Notes under the pieces: generated by a model | What the model was told of the DNA's origin: nothing | Database searches by the model: none | What the model saw: only the letters and a program-made list of their open reading frames with translations | Made by a program: the position numbers and the translations under genes | Shown here: positions 38,216-45,165 of the stretch, one piece after another | Position numbering within the stretch: position 1 is the first letter of the stretch | Layout of the letters: each line of letters begins with the position of its first letter | IMG/VR virus record: IMGVR_UViG_3300048017_000010 | Span: 1-48,431 of that record | Direction: 5' to 3' (one strand) | DNA length: 48,431 nucleotides | Source of the DNA: a virus

Positions 38216-38959
38216 TCACGCAGGTATAGCTGTCGCAACTTTTTTCTTCCTAGCAGCCATCATTTTTGCCTTCCACTTAGGGTCGGCCCAAAGAGCTTTT
38301 GCTGCGGCAGCTTTGGCCGCTTTCACCTCTGCACGGTTGGCTATCTCTTGGTTGTTGGCCGTCTGCTTTGCAGCGTACTCAGGATCGCTCCATTGGGCCT
38401 TTGATTGGGCGCTAGTCTTGGCTTTGGACTCAGCCGTGCTCCTGCTCTGTTTAATGCCTGTTTGGCGCTTCTGACGCACCTCAGGGTTGGCCCATGCTGC
38501 TGCGCTGTTCTCGGACTTCATGGCACGAGCCTCGGGAGTGCTTTGAACGGTTTTTTGCGCCGCCGTTACCTTTTCTCTGTAGTCGGTTTGTTGCCAATGT
38601 TCCGTGGTTATTTTTCTATCCACAGCCTTGTGAGCGTCAGTTCTAATTGCTCCACTTGCGCCCTCGCCGCCATCAGTCCGGTTAAACAGAGTGCCTGTGC
38701 CGGTGTTGCGTCGTCCGTAAAGCGCAATCAGTTCAACTTCTTTAGCAAAAGCTTCAGACTCAACTTCTGTCTCAAATACTCTTTCGCACGGGGCTACAAA
38801 GCCGTGGCGCTTAAGGTGTGAGATGAAATCTTGAAATGGTTTGTTGTGCGATCCCTTTGACCAATGAGAAATGTCACGGTCGCCAGTTCCTTTGCCCACG
38901 TATACAGGCTGATTTTTTTTGAGGGGGCGCGGATCGCGGTAGACGTAGACGTAAAACAT
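38216..38959 (-). CDS. GIY-YIG homing endonuclease with modular DNA-binding repeats, 247 aa
   Basis: The nuclease domain shows Y-V-Y-V-Y (3-7), V-Y20-V-G-K-G, R28, E76 in V-E-L-I-A-L-Y-G-R and N93, all positions of the GIY-YIG catalytic core. The C-terminal half has three repeats of about 30-40 residues built on A-x-x-W-x-[ND]-P-x-x-x-x-K (A-A-W-A-N-P, A-Q-W-S-D-P, A-L-W-A-D-P), like nuclease-associated modular domains that contact DNA. It stands between the capsid terminator and the next head gene and has its own strong AAGGAGC site. Confidence 0.88.
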   Translation of the reverse strand: MFYVYVYRDPRPLKKNQPVYVGKGTGDRDISHWSKGSHNKPFQDFISHLKRHGFVAPCERVFETEVESEAFAKEVELIALYGRRNTGTGTLFNRTDGGEGASGAIRTDAHKAVDRKITTEHWQQTDYREKVTAAQKTVQSTPEARAMKSENSAAAWANPEVRQKRQTGIKQSRSTAESKAKTSAQSKAQWSDPEYAAKQTANNQEIANRAEVKAAKAAAAKALWADPKWKAKMMAARKKKVATAIPA

Positions 38960-38997
38960 AGAAGCTCCTTTGGTTGAAGCCTCCAGTCTACCGAAAT
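38957..38997 (-). promoter_or_regulatory. Endonuclease leader element, copy upstream of GIY-YIG gene
   Basis: Forty-one bases including the start codon. Read as mRNA: ATTTCGGTAGACTGG, AGGCTT, then AAGGAGCTTCTATG. By hand alignment 34 of 42 columns are identical to the leader of the intein-nested HNH gene (46866-46905), although the two endonucleases are unrelated. The similarity stops abruptly on both sides. Confidence 0.7.
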
Positions 38998-39048
38998 GGA
39001 CGGAGAGTTACAAGTAATTCGTAACGCTTTTCGAAAATAAATCGGACA

Positions 39049-39071
39049 CAAAAAAAGGCCCCGAAGGGCCT
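39049..39071 (-). terminator. Rho-independent terminator after major capsid gene
   Basis: On the mRNA, AGGCCC-TTCG-GGGCCT, a 6-bp GC stem with a UUCG tetraloop, runs into eight Ts. It lies 19 bases after the capsid stop and would boost capsid mRNA relative to genes downstream. Confidence 0.85.
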
Positions 39072-39089
39072 CTCTTGTAGTGCTTTGGT

Positions 39090-39995
39090 TTAAGCTCCGG
39101 GTGAACCGAAGATACCAAGTGCATCACTATAGCCGAAGCTGTAGCGTTCGCGCGCCTTGTATCTTGTGTTCCCGCTGTCGAAGTCGCCATCCATTGATGT
39201 TTGCATTGGTGTACGAACGAAGTGTTTTAACCCGTTCGGCACGTCCGTCAGCAAGAACCATGCGTTGGTGTCTGTCAAGAAGTGGTTCACGGTGTAACCA
39301 CCGGGGATAGAACCGTTGTTCTTGATGGCGTTGATGTCGTTGTCAGTTGTACCAACGCGCAGTTCTGTTTCCAGCAGGCGGGTAGCGACGAACATCAGCG
39401 ATGGAGGAACAACCAACTTCTTGGGCTTGGCAGCGATCAGCAGACCGCGTTCGTCTGTCCAACCGGCGATCTGAATGACAGCGTTTTCCAACGATGTTTC
39501 GTTCAGGTCGGCACCAGTGGATGGACGGTTGCTGTTGACGCCACCGGACACCAGAGGGTGAGCAGTGGAGAACAGGGTAACGCCATCACCGCCAACAGGG
39601 CCGCTGAAGCCGGTGTTCAGGATCGAAGCTGCTTTGACCTGCTTGGTGTAGGCCATGCCGCGAGCCAGGGCTTTGGTGTAACGGCTGGACAACGAGTCAT
39701 ACAAGTTGTCTTCCATTGCTTCTTCCGTGATGGAAAAGCCCATAGCGATGGTCTCGTGTGTGTAACGAGCGGTGAATGCCTCTTGTGCGTTGTCATACGC
39801 AATAGCAGCACCTTCGTTCTTCACGGGGGCGGCAGAGAAGCCGGAGAGCTTGGTCTCTTCTTCAAACGAACGCTCGGAGCTTTCGGTCTCGTAGATTTCC
39901 TTGTGCTCTTCGCCGTACTTGGCGTACTCCAGACCGAACAAGGCGTTCAAGCCGGGGAGCAGTTCTTTCAGCAGTTGTGCGCGTGAGATTGCCAT
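39090..39995 (-). CDS. Major capsid protein, 301 aa
   Basis: The pattern A-R-Y-T-H-E-T-I-A-M-G-F-S-I-T-E-E-A, then L-F-S-T-A-H-P-L-V-S-G-G-V-N-S-N, then D-E-R-G-L-L-I-A-A-K-P-K-K-L-V-V-P-P matches the Mu gpT-like capsid family (HK97 fold). Length is typical. AAGGAGTAAACC before ATG 39995 and a strong terminator after the gene fit high expression. Scaffold and portal lie upstream in the expected order. Confidence 0.87.
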   Translation of the reverse strand: MAISRAQLLKELLPGLNALFGLEYAKYGEEHKEIYETESSERSFEEETKLSGFSAAPVKNEGAAIAYDNAQEAFTARYTHETIAMGFSITEEAMEDNLYDSLSSRYTKALARGMAYTKQVKAASILNTGFSGPVGGDGVTLFSTAHPLVSGGVNSNRPSTGADLNETSLENAVIQIAGWTDERGLLIAAKPKKLVVPPSLMFVATRLLETELRVGTTDNDINAIKNNGSIPGGYTVNHFLTDTNAWFLLTDVPNGLKHFVRTPMQTSMDGDFDSGNTRYKARERYSFGYSDALGIFGSPGA

Positions 39996-40005
39996 GGTTT
40001 ACTCC

Positions 40006-40602
40006 TTAGACACCAGTGGTGTTGTTGTACTGATGTGTGTTGATTTTCACCAACAGCTCGGTGTATGTGTCGGCAGCAGTAGCTGTCTCAGGCACAACGT
40101 CGATCACACGCAATGGGATGGTGGCGGTGGTGCCAGCGCCGGTCAGGGTCGCGCCAAAAGCCGAGTTGCCGGTAGCAGTATTGCCAGCGTTCAACACGAG
40201 GGCGATGTTTGAACCAACGACTGTGCGGCCAGCGGTGCCCATGGTGGTGCCAGAAGTCACAACAGCGACTTTGAACAGTGCCATTGGGTCATCCACAACG
40301 TAAGCGTAGGCCAAGTTGGTAGATGTTGAAGCTGCTGCGGGGATGTACTGACCCTGAACGGTTTGACCGCTTGAGTTCACGTAACGACCGCCCATGCACA
40401 CGCCAACGATGTCGCCAGAGTTGGTTGTGGTGGACTTGACGAGATAGCCGTCACTGTTGATCACAACGGTATCGCCATCAAAAATGGCGGTGCCGAAGCC
40501 AGCAGCTACGGGAATCTGACGGATTGCACCTGCGTACGGCATGCCATCAATGCGATTGATGGGTTGCAGACCGTAGGGTGCCGAAACGGTGGGATAAGCC
40601 AT
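40006..40602 (-). CDS. Capsid decoration-like structural protein, 198 aa
   Basis: Starts A-Y-P-T-V-S-A-P-Y-G-L-Q-P-I-N and is Gly/Thr/Val-rich and beta in character, with I-F-D-G-D-T-V-V-I-N-S-D-G. Proteins with this start occur next to capsid genes in many aquatic podophages. Probably a head decoration or cement protein; precise role inferred. Confidence 0.68.
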   Translation of the reverse strand: MAYPTVSAPYGLQPINRIDGMPYAGAIRQIPVAAGFGTAIFDGDTVVINSDGYLVKSTTTNSGDIVGVCMGGRYVNSSGQTVQGQYIPAAASTSTNLAYAYVVDDPMALFKVAVVTSGTTMGTAGRTVVGSNIALVLNAGNTATGNSAFGATLTGAGTTATIPLRVIDVVPETATAADTYTELLVKINTHQYNNTTGV

Positions 40603-40619
40603 GTTTGGACTCCAAAAAG

Positions 40620-41081
40620 TTAAATGCCTTTACCGAAAGTGACTTTCGTGCTCCGCTCTTTGAAAAGCGGCATCCGAGCGTCGTTCTCTCGCATGTAAGT
40701 GTTGTCCACCGACTGCATCTGCGACTCGGCCTGTTGGGCATAGTACGCATTACGCTGTTGCGTGAACTCCACGGGTGTTTTGCAAAGCAGCAAACCGCCT
40801 ACTTCGATGCTGTCAGGGAACCGGTTTTGACCGGAACTGAACAAGCGAATCTCAGGATGGCTTGACGCTTTCACGGGCTCCCAGCCCTCGCTCAACTTAC
40901 CGGAAACGTTGGTTGGATCGTCCTTACCCAGAGTGCTAATGCGAATCCAGCGGTATGCGTAACCCTCTTCCGGTGTCGGATCGGGCAAAAGCTGGGGCGG
41001 CATCCACTTTTTCGGACGCTCAGCAGCGTCACGAGTTTGCAGAGCACGCGGCTCACGGGTATCAAGTTCTTTCGTAGCCAT
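40620..41081 (-). CDS. Conserved head-region protein, 153 aa
   Basis: ATG 41081 has GAGG 8 bases upstream; the ATG at 41087 overlaps the scaffold stop but is too close to the ribosome site. Contains Y-A-Y-R-W-I-R-I-S-T-L-G-K-D-D-P-T-N-V-S and V-G-G-L-L-L-C-K-T-P, conserved phrases in podovirus head clusters. Highly charged, no enzyme motif. Possibly a scaffold or head-assembly partner. Confidence 0.65.
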   Translation of the reverse strand: MATKELDTREPRALQTRDAAERPKKWMPPQLLPDPTPEEGYAYRWIRISTLGKDDPTNVSGKLSEGWEPVKASSHPEIRLFSSGQNRFPDSIEVGGLLLCKTPVEFTQQRNAYYAQQAESQMQSVDNTYMRENDARMPLFKERSTKVTFGKGI

Positions 41082-41083
41082 TT

Positions 41084-42040
41084 TCATTTCCTCATTTCTT
41101 GCGCAACTGCACGGGCGTACTGCTCATTCGTCAGTCCCAACCGCTTAGCGAGTTCCACCTGCGTTTTCGTCAGCACGATTTTTTTAGGCGCTGTGCTGCG
41201 AGTTGCTGGTGCAACAACATTTGATAATTTTGATGAAGTTTTCGCATCCATCGGCTTTTCGGACTCAAACTGATCTGAAAAGCGTTCCCGAATGTCACTG
41301 TTAATACGTCGGTAGTACTCATCAGTTCCAGCCGGAATACCCTCACTCACCAAGTCTTCATGAAGGCCAAGAGCGTAAGCCGTCATTCGCTTGTTGGTTC
41401 CAAACCACTGGTTTTCATCTTTCCATGAAACCAGCTTAGGATCAACTCGCTGTTCTTGTTGAATTTGTTGAGGTAGTTGTACCTCATTTCTTTCTTGCTG
41501 TAAAGGTGCAGCCCTGAAATTGTTGATTTTGTCAGCTTTGATCCGAGCTGTTGTCAGCTCTTCTTGCGCCATTACAAGTGCATCGGAGTCGCCAGACTCA
41601 TAGGCCATCTTGTACTTACGCTTGGCGTCTTCAACTTCACTGGCAACGGTGCGCTTAGCTTGTTCCAGCAAGGCATTTTGATTGACGCTCAAAGAACCTT
41701 TAAGTTTTTGGTTCTCCTCAACAATGCGCTGGGCCAATCGCACCGCTTCTTCGCGCTCACGCAGAGCTGATTCTTTGGCCCGGCGCTCCTCATGAAATCC
41801 CTTGGTGAAGTGCTGAATGCGTTTGCGGACAGATTCGTCATACTTGGACAACTCATCTTCAGTCGGGTCTTTTGGCGCATCTGCCATTGGCTTGCGATTG
41901 CGATCAGCCTCAGGTGTGTCGTCAACAACCTCAATCTCTGCATCATCCGACTCGGGCGTAACTACCTTGGAGTTAGCGCGAGATTGTTTTTCTTCCGCTT
42001 CATCGGGGAAGGTAAATTCTGTTTTGTCTGCTTCAGCCAT
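41084..42040 (-). CDS. Head scaffolding protein, 318 aa
   Basis: Acidic disordered N-terminus (about 1-65), long coiled-coil centre (80-185), Gln-rich linker, then a basic helical C-terminus (V-L-T-K-T-Q-V-E-L-A-K-R-L-G-L-T-N-E-Q-Y-A-R). This is the classic scaffold plan, where the basic end binds the capsid protein. Position between portal and capsid genes supports it. AAGGAGACACC before ATG 42040. Confidence 0.78.
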   Translation of the reverse strand: MAEADKTEFTFPDEAEEKQSRANSKVVTPESDDAEIEVVDDTPEADRNRKPMADAPKDPTEDELSKYDESVRKRIQHFTKGFHEERRAKESALREREEAVRLAQRIVEENQKLKGSLSVNQNALLEQAKRTVASEVEDAKRKYKMAYESGDSDALVMAQEELTTARIKADKINNFRAAPLQQERNEVQLPQQIQQEQRVDPKLVSWKDENQWFGTNKRMTAYALGLHEDLVSEGIPAGTDEYYRRINSDIRERFSDQFESEKPMDAKTSSKLSNVVAPATRSTAPKKIVLTKTQVELAKRLGLTNEQYARAVAQEMRK

Positions 42041-42049
42041 GGTGTCTCC

Positions 42050-42457
42050 TTAAACTCTTTGGATGCCACGCGGGTCTTCGATGACGGCCTCAACAGCATC
42101 GTCATTCAGCAATCGCCACTCGGTGCCATGAATTTTCATGCGCGTGCCAGTGTTGGGGCGCACGATGATGAAGTCACCAACCTTGCAGCTTGGGCCGCTA
42201 GGAAAGCGTTTCTCGTCTTTGAAGGCATCTGGCCCCATCTTTGCCACAAAAAGCACGGGTGACAACAGTTCTTCAAACTGCATAGTCTGGCTGGCTTTAA
42301 GCAAGCCGCCCTCGTACTCTTCTTTGGCTTCTGGAAGCATGCACAGAAGGTGATAAGTGGCAGGATCAGGAATCTGCTTGGCCTTGTCTTCAACTGTTTT
42401 GTTGAGCAAGCCAGACAGATCAACTGCCTGAACATCAAAGTTAGTCGTCATTGTCAT
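42050..42457 (-). CDS. GroES-like co-chaperonin homologue, 135 aa
   Basis: After an N-terminal helix (I-P-D-P-A-T-Y-H-L-L-C), the sequence K-V-G-D-F-I-I-V-R-P-N-T-G-T-R-M-K-I-H-G and L-L-N-D-D-A-V-E-A-V-I follows the GroES fold order, including the K-V-G-D strand and the C-terminal strand pair. Phage co-chaperonins help fold capsid protein with host GroEL. It overlaps the preceding gene by 17 bases and sits in the head module, which fits the role. Confidence 0.6.
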   Translation of the reverse strand: MTMTTNFDVQAVDLSGLLNKTVEDKAKQIPDPATYHLLCMLPEAKEEYEGGLLKASQTMQFEELLSPVLFVAKMGPDAFKDEKRFPSGPSCKVGDFIIVRPNTGTRMKIHGTEWRLLNDDAVEAVIEDPRGIQRV

Positions 42458-42638
42458 CTTTCAATTTACGCAAAAGGTCGTTTACTTCTCGCTGTGCGGT
42501 CAACAAACCCCGAATAACGCCGCACTGCCATTTGTAGGAGGCAAAGTCGTCCGACTTACCCTCCAGCAAAACTTCTGAATGACTTTTAACTTGCTCCTCA
42601 ATCTTCTTGTTGAGAAGCTCCAAAATTTGGTTGTCCAT
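42441..42638 (-). CDS. Conserved small head-region protein, 65 aa
   Basis: GAGGGATA before ATG 42638. Helical and charged: E-L-L-N-K-K-I-E-E-Q-V-K-S-H-S-E, then Y-K-W-Q-C-G-V-I-R-G-L-L-T-A-Q-R-E, a phrase shared by small phage proteins next to portal genes. Role unknown, perhaps head completion. Confidence 0.68.
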   Translation of the reverse strand: MDNQILELLNKKIEEQVKSHSEVLLEGKSDDFASYKWQCGVIRGLLTAQREVNDLLRKLKDDNDD

Positions 42639-42646
42639 TATCCCTC

Positions 42647-45157
42647 TTAGTTCTCCGGCGATTTAGCAGCCGGTTTGTTAACCATCCCCATCAGCTTGAT
42701 CCGCGTTTTCATAGCAGCTTCTTCTTGCTTCTGGGCCATTTTTTGCTCAAACTCTTGCTGGCGCTGGGCCATTTCCATCTGGTGGACTTGTTGAGCCTGA
42801 GCCATTTCTTGTTCAATCTTAGCAGCCGCTAAAACAGGGTCTTCGCCAGATCGGCTGGCTAACTCTTGCGCCTTGAGTTGCACCTCGGACTGACGAATAG
42901 CCAAGTCGCCCTGCACCTTTTGCGCTTTGGTCTGTGCATCTTGCTGCTTGATCTGCAACTCTTGCTGCTGCATCTGCACAATTGGGTCTTGGGCTTGCTG
43001 TTGGGCTTGTTGTTGAGCGGCTTCGCCTTGATGTATTTTGGTCAATTGCTCGGCAGCTTGCGCAACAAGCTTGGACAACTGCACTTCCACTTGCTCTGAA
43101 ATATCAATGTTTGGTGCTGGCAGCGTTGCGCCAAGGCGCTCTTCAATTTGAGTGCGGTACTGGAATGCAACATGCTCTGCAATGTGCGCCATAACTGCTG
43201 CCTGCATCTGTTGGGCCATAGGGTTTTGACCCATTTGCGCCATGATAGTAGGGTCTTGCATCATTGAAGAGTGAACTGCAATATGCGAAGTATGGTCTTG
43301 GTAAATAAATGCCTTGGTTGGCTTTCCTGTCAAGAACGCCATATTCTCGGACACAGGGTCACGCGGCTTCATGTCATCTTGAATTGGCACAAGCTTGTCG
43401 GCGTTGCGAATACCCAACACTTCAATCATCTGACGGTGCAACTGAGGCAGATCATAAATTTGCGGAGCCGACTGGGACAACTGGATCACAGCTTGGTACT
43501 GCATGATCCGCTGGGCCATGGTCGAGCTGTTGGGGTCTGACACGGGGATCACTTCCACCATGTCGTAGTCTTCGCGCTTTGCCATTGGGTTTCCACCCTG
43601 CGGCTCGTACTCGTACTCACTTGGCGTATTGTTCCGGATGATGTCTTTGAGGAGCTTAAACTCCTGTTTCATCGAGTAGTGGACGCGAGCTTGAACTGCG
43701 CTCATGGTTTTGAGCTGACGCTCCAGCAAAGCCAGCGTAGTGCCCACGGGCGCATTGGCACCCATGTCGCTGATCTTCATGTCTGCAATGGACCCAAGGC
43801 GTCGGCCTTCTTCCGTGATGCGATCCAACAAAGCGGCCAGAACTTGGCTTGGCTCTTTGTATGGCAGCGGCATGATGTTGTCACGCACCGAACCGGACGG
43901 AACATCCACATCACGCCACTCACCGGGAGAGATTGGGGTGTCATCACCCTTAATGCGAAGGCCGCGAGACTTCAGGCCACCGGGCAAGTTGGACAGCGTA
44001 CCGGCATCCACCAACTGGCGGATCAACGAAGTGCCAGCACGAGCATAGCCGCCAATCAGGTGGATGTAACCAAAACCGTAAGCACCAAACCCTGGCACAT
44101 AGTCGTACTGCACAAAGTGCTGACGCTTGAGCTTTTTCTCATCATCCTCGTTCCAGTTGCGGTACACCGACAGAACTTTGCTTGTGCCGCGATCAATGGT
44201 CACGATGTAAGGCAAAGCTACCCCATCCTCATCCTCGTACCCCGGCATGTCGTAGTCCACTTGAATCTCAAGGAACTGGTAACGGTCATCATCGGTGACG
44301 GAGTAGCCTTGCTCTTCAGCCTTTTTCTTCTCCACATCGTTGTGGATCATGACCGGCTCACCAAGTTCCACGTCACGGTAGAAGCCAGCCACTTGCAGCT
44401 TGCGAACATCATTCTTGGTCTTGCGCATCACATGAGTTACACGCTCAGCAGACCGAGCTCCAGACGAGCCGTAGGGGATGATTACGTCCTCGGCGGGGCA
44501 GAAGATCGAAGTCTGACGGCCAAGGGTTGGGTCAAAGTACACCTTCTTAAAAGCTGCACCAGCCAAGCCCAAGTTGAACAACATGCGCTCATGCTCAGGA
44601 CGGTACTCAGGCATACCATCAACCAACTTGTAGTTCATGTCCGTGCGGACTCGCTCAGCAGCCTCTTCTTTGAGCTTGTCGATTGCACCAATGATCTGAG
44701 TCTTGACTGGACCCTGAGCCGGGAATGTCTCAATAATGGTCTCAGACTGGAATCGAACAGCGGCCTCAGTCAACAAGGTGGAGAACACACCGCAAGCGCC
44801 AATCCATGGCTCAGTGCGCTCTTCGTACTTCATGCCTAAGACATCCAAGCCTTTGACGAACATCTCAACCCAGTCTCGGCGCGAGTTGATGTCTGAGTCC
44901 ACCTCGGCCACAAGGTCAGAACCAAGTTTTTCAAGCTCGCCCTCATCCATGAAATCAGCCAAGTTGGCATCGAACTCAGGTTCATCCATGTCATCTTCTG
45001 GCATCAGATCAATCTCAAGTCCATCAAGACCAATTACCACGTCTTCTGGGTCTTCAATCATGATCTCCACGGCAGGTGTGTCGTCTTGCACAATGTCAGA
45101 AAAATCCAAACCCATTGGGGCCTGTGCAATAGAGGGAACCATGCTGCTCGTTGCCAT
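42647..45157 (-). CDS. Portal protein, 836 aa
   Basis: AGGATTAAAT before ATG 45157. An acidic start (about 20-90) precedes the portal core: W-V-E-M-F-V-K-G-L, E-P-W-I-G-A-C-G-V-F, E-T-F-P-A-Q-G-P-V-K, and G-F-G-A-Y-G-F-G-Y-I-H-L-I-G-G-Y-A, as in large podovirus portals of P22 type. The last 180 residues are a Gln-rich coiled coil, like the barrel of P22 portal. It forms the dodecameric DNA channel at one capsid vertex and docks the terminase encoded upstream. Confidence 0.85.
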   Translation of the reverse strand: MATSSMVPSIAQAPMGLDFSDIVQDDTPAVEIMIEDPEDVVIGLDGLEIDLMPEDDMDEPEFDANLADFMDEGELEKLGSDLVAEVDSDINSRRDWVEMFVKGLDVLGMKYEERTEPWIGACGVFSTLLTEAAVRFQSETIIETFPAQGPVKTQIIGAIDKLKEEAAERVRTDMNYKLVDGMPEYRPEHERMLFNLGLAGAAFKKVYFDPTLGRQTSIFCPAEDVIIPYGSSGARSAERVTHVMRKTKNDVRKLQVAGFYRDVELGEPVMIHNDVEKKKAEEQGYSVTDDDRYQFLEIQVDYDMPGYEDEDGVALPYIVTIDRGTSKVLSVYRNWNEDDEKKLKRQHFVQYDYVPGFGAYGFGYIHLIGGYARAGTSLIRQLVDAGTLSNLPGGLKSRGLRIKGDDTPISPGEWRDVDVPSGSVRDNIMPLPYKEPSQVLAALLDRITEEGRRLGSIADMKISDMGANAPVGTTLALLERQLKTMSAVQARVHYSMKQEFKLLKDIIRNNTPSEYEYEPQGGNPMAKREDYDMVEVIPVSDPNSSTMAQRIMQYQAVIQLSQSAPQIYDLPQLHRQMIEVLGIRNADKLVPIQDDMKPRDPVSENMAFLTGKPTKAFIYQDHTSHIAVHSSMMQDPTIMAQMGQNPMAQQMQAAVMAHIAEHVAFQYRTQIEERLGATLPAPNIDISEQVEVQLSKLVAQAAEQLTKIHQGEAAQQQAQQQAQDPIVQMQQQELQIKQQDAQTKAQKVQGDLAIRQSEVQLKAQELASRSGEDPVLAAAKIEQEMAQAQQVHQMEMAQRQQEFEQKMAQKQEEAAMKTRIKLMGMVNKPAAKSPEN

Positions 45158-45165
45158 ATTTAATC

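Noticed and set aside
43679-44839. 386-codon plus-strand open frame opposite the portal gene
   Set aside because: Antisense shadow of a well-supported portal gene, without a ribosome site.
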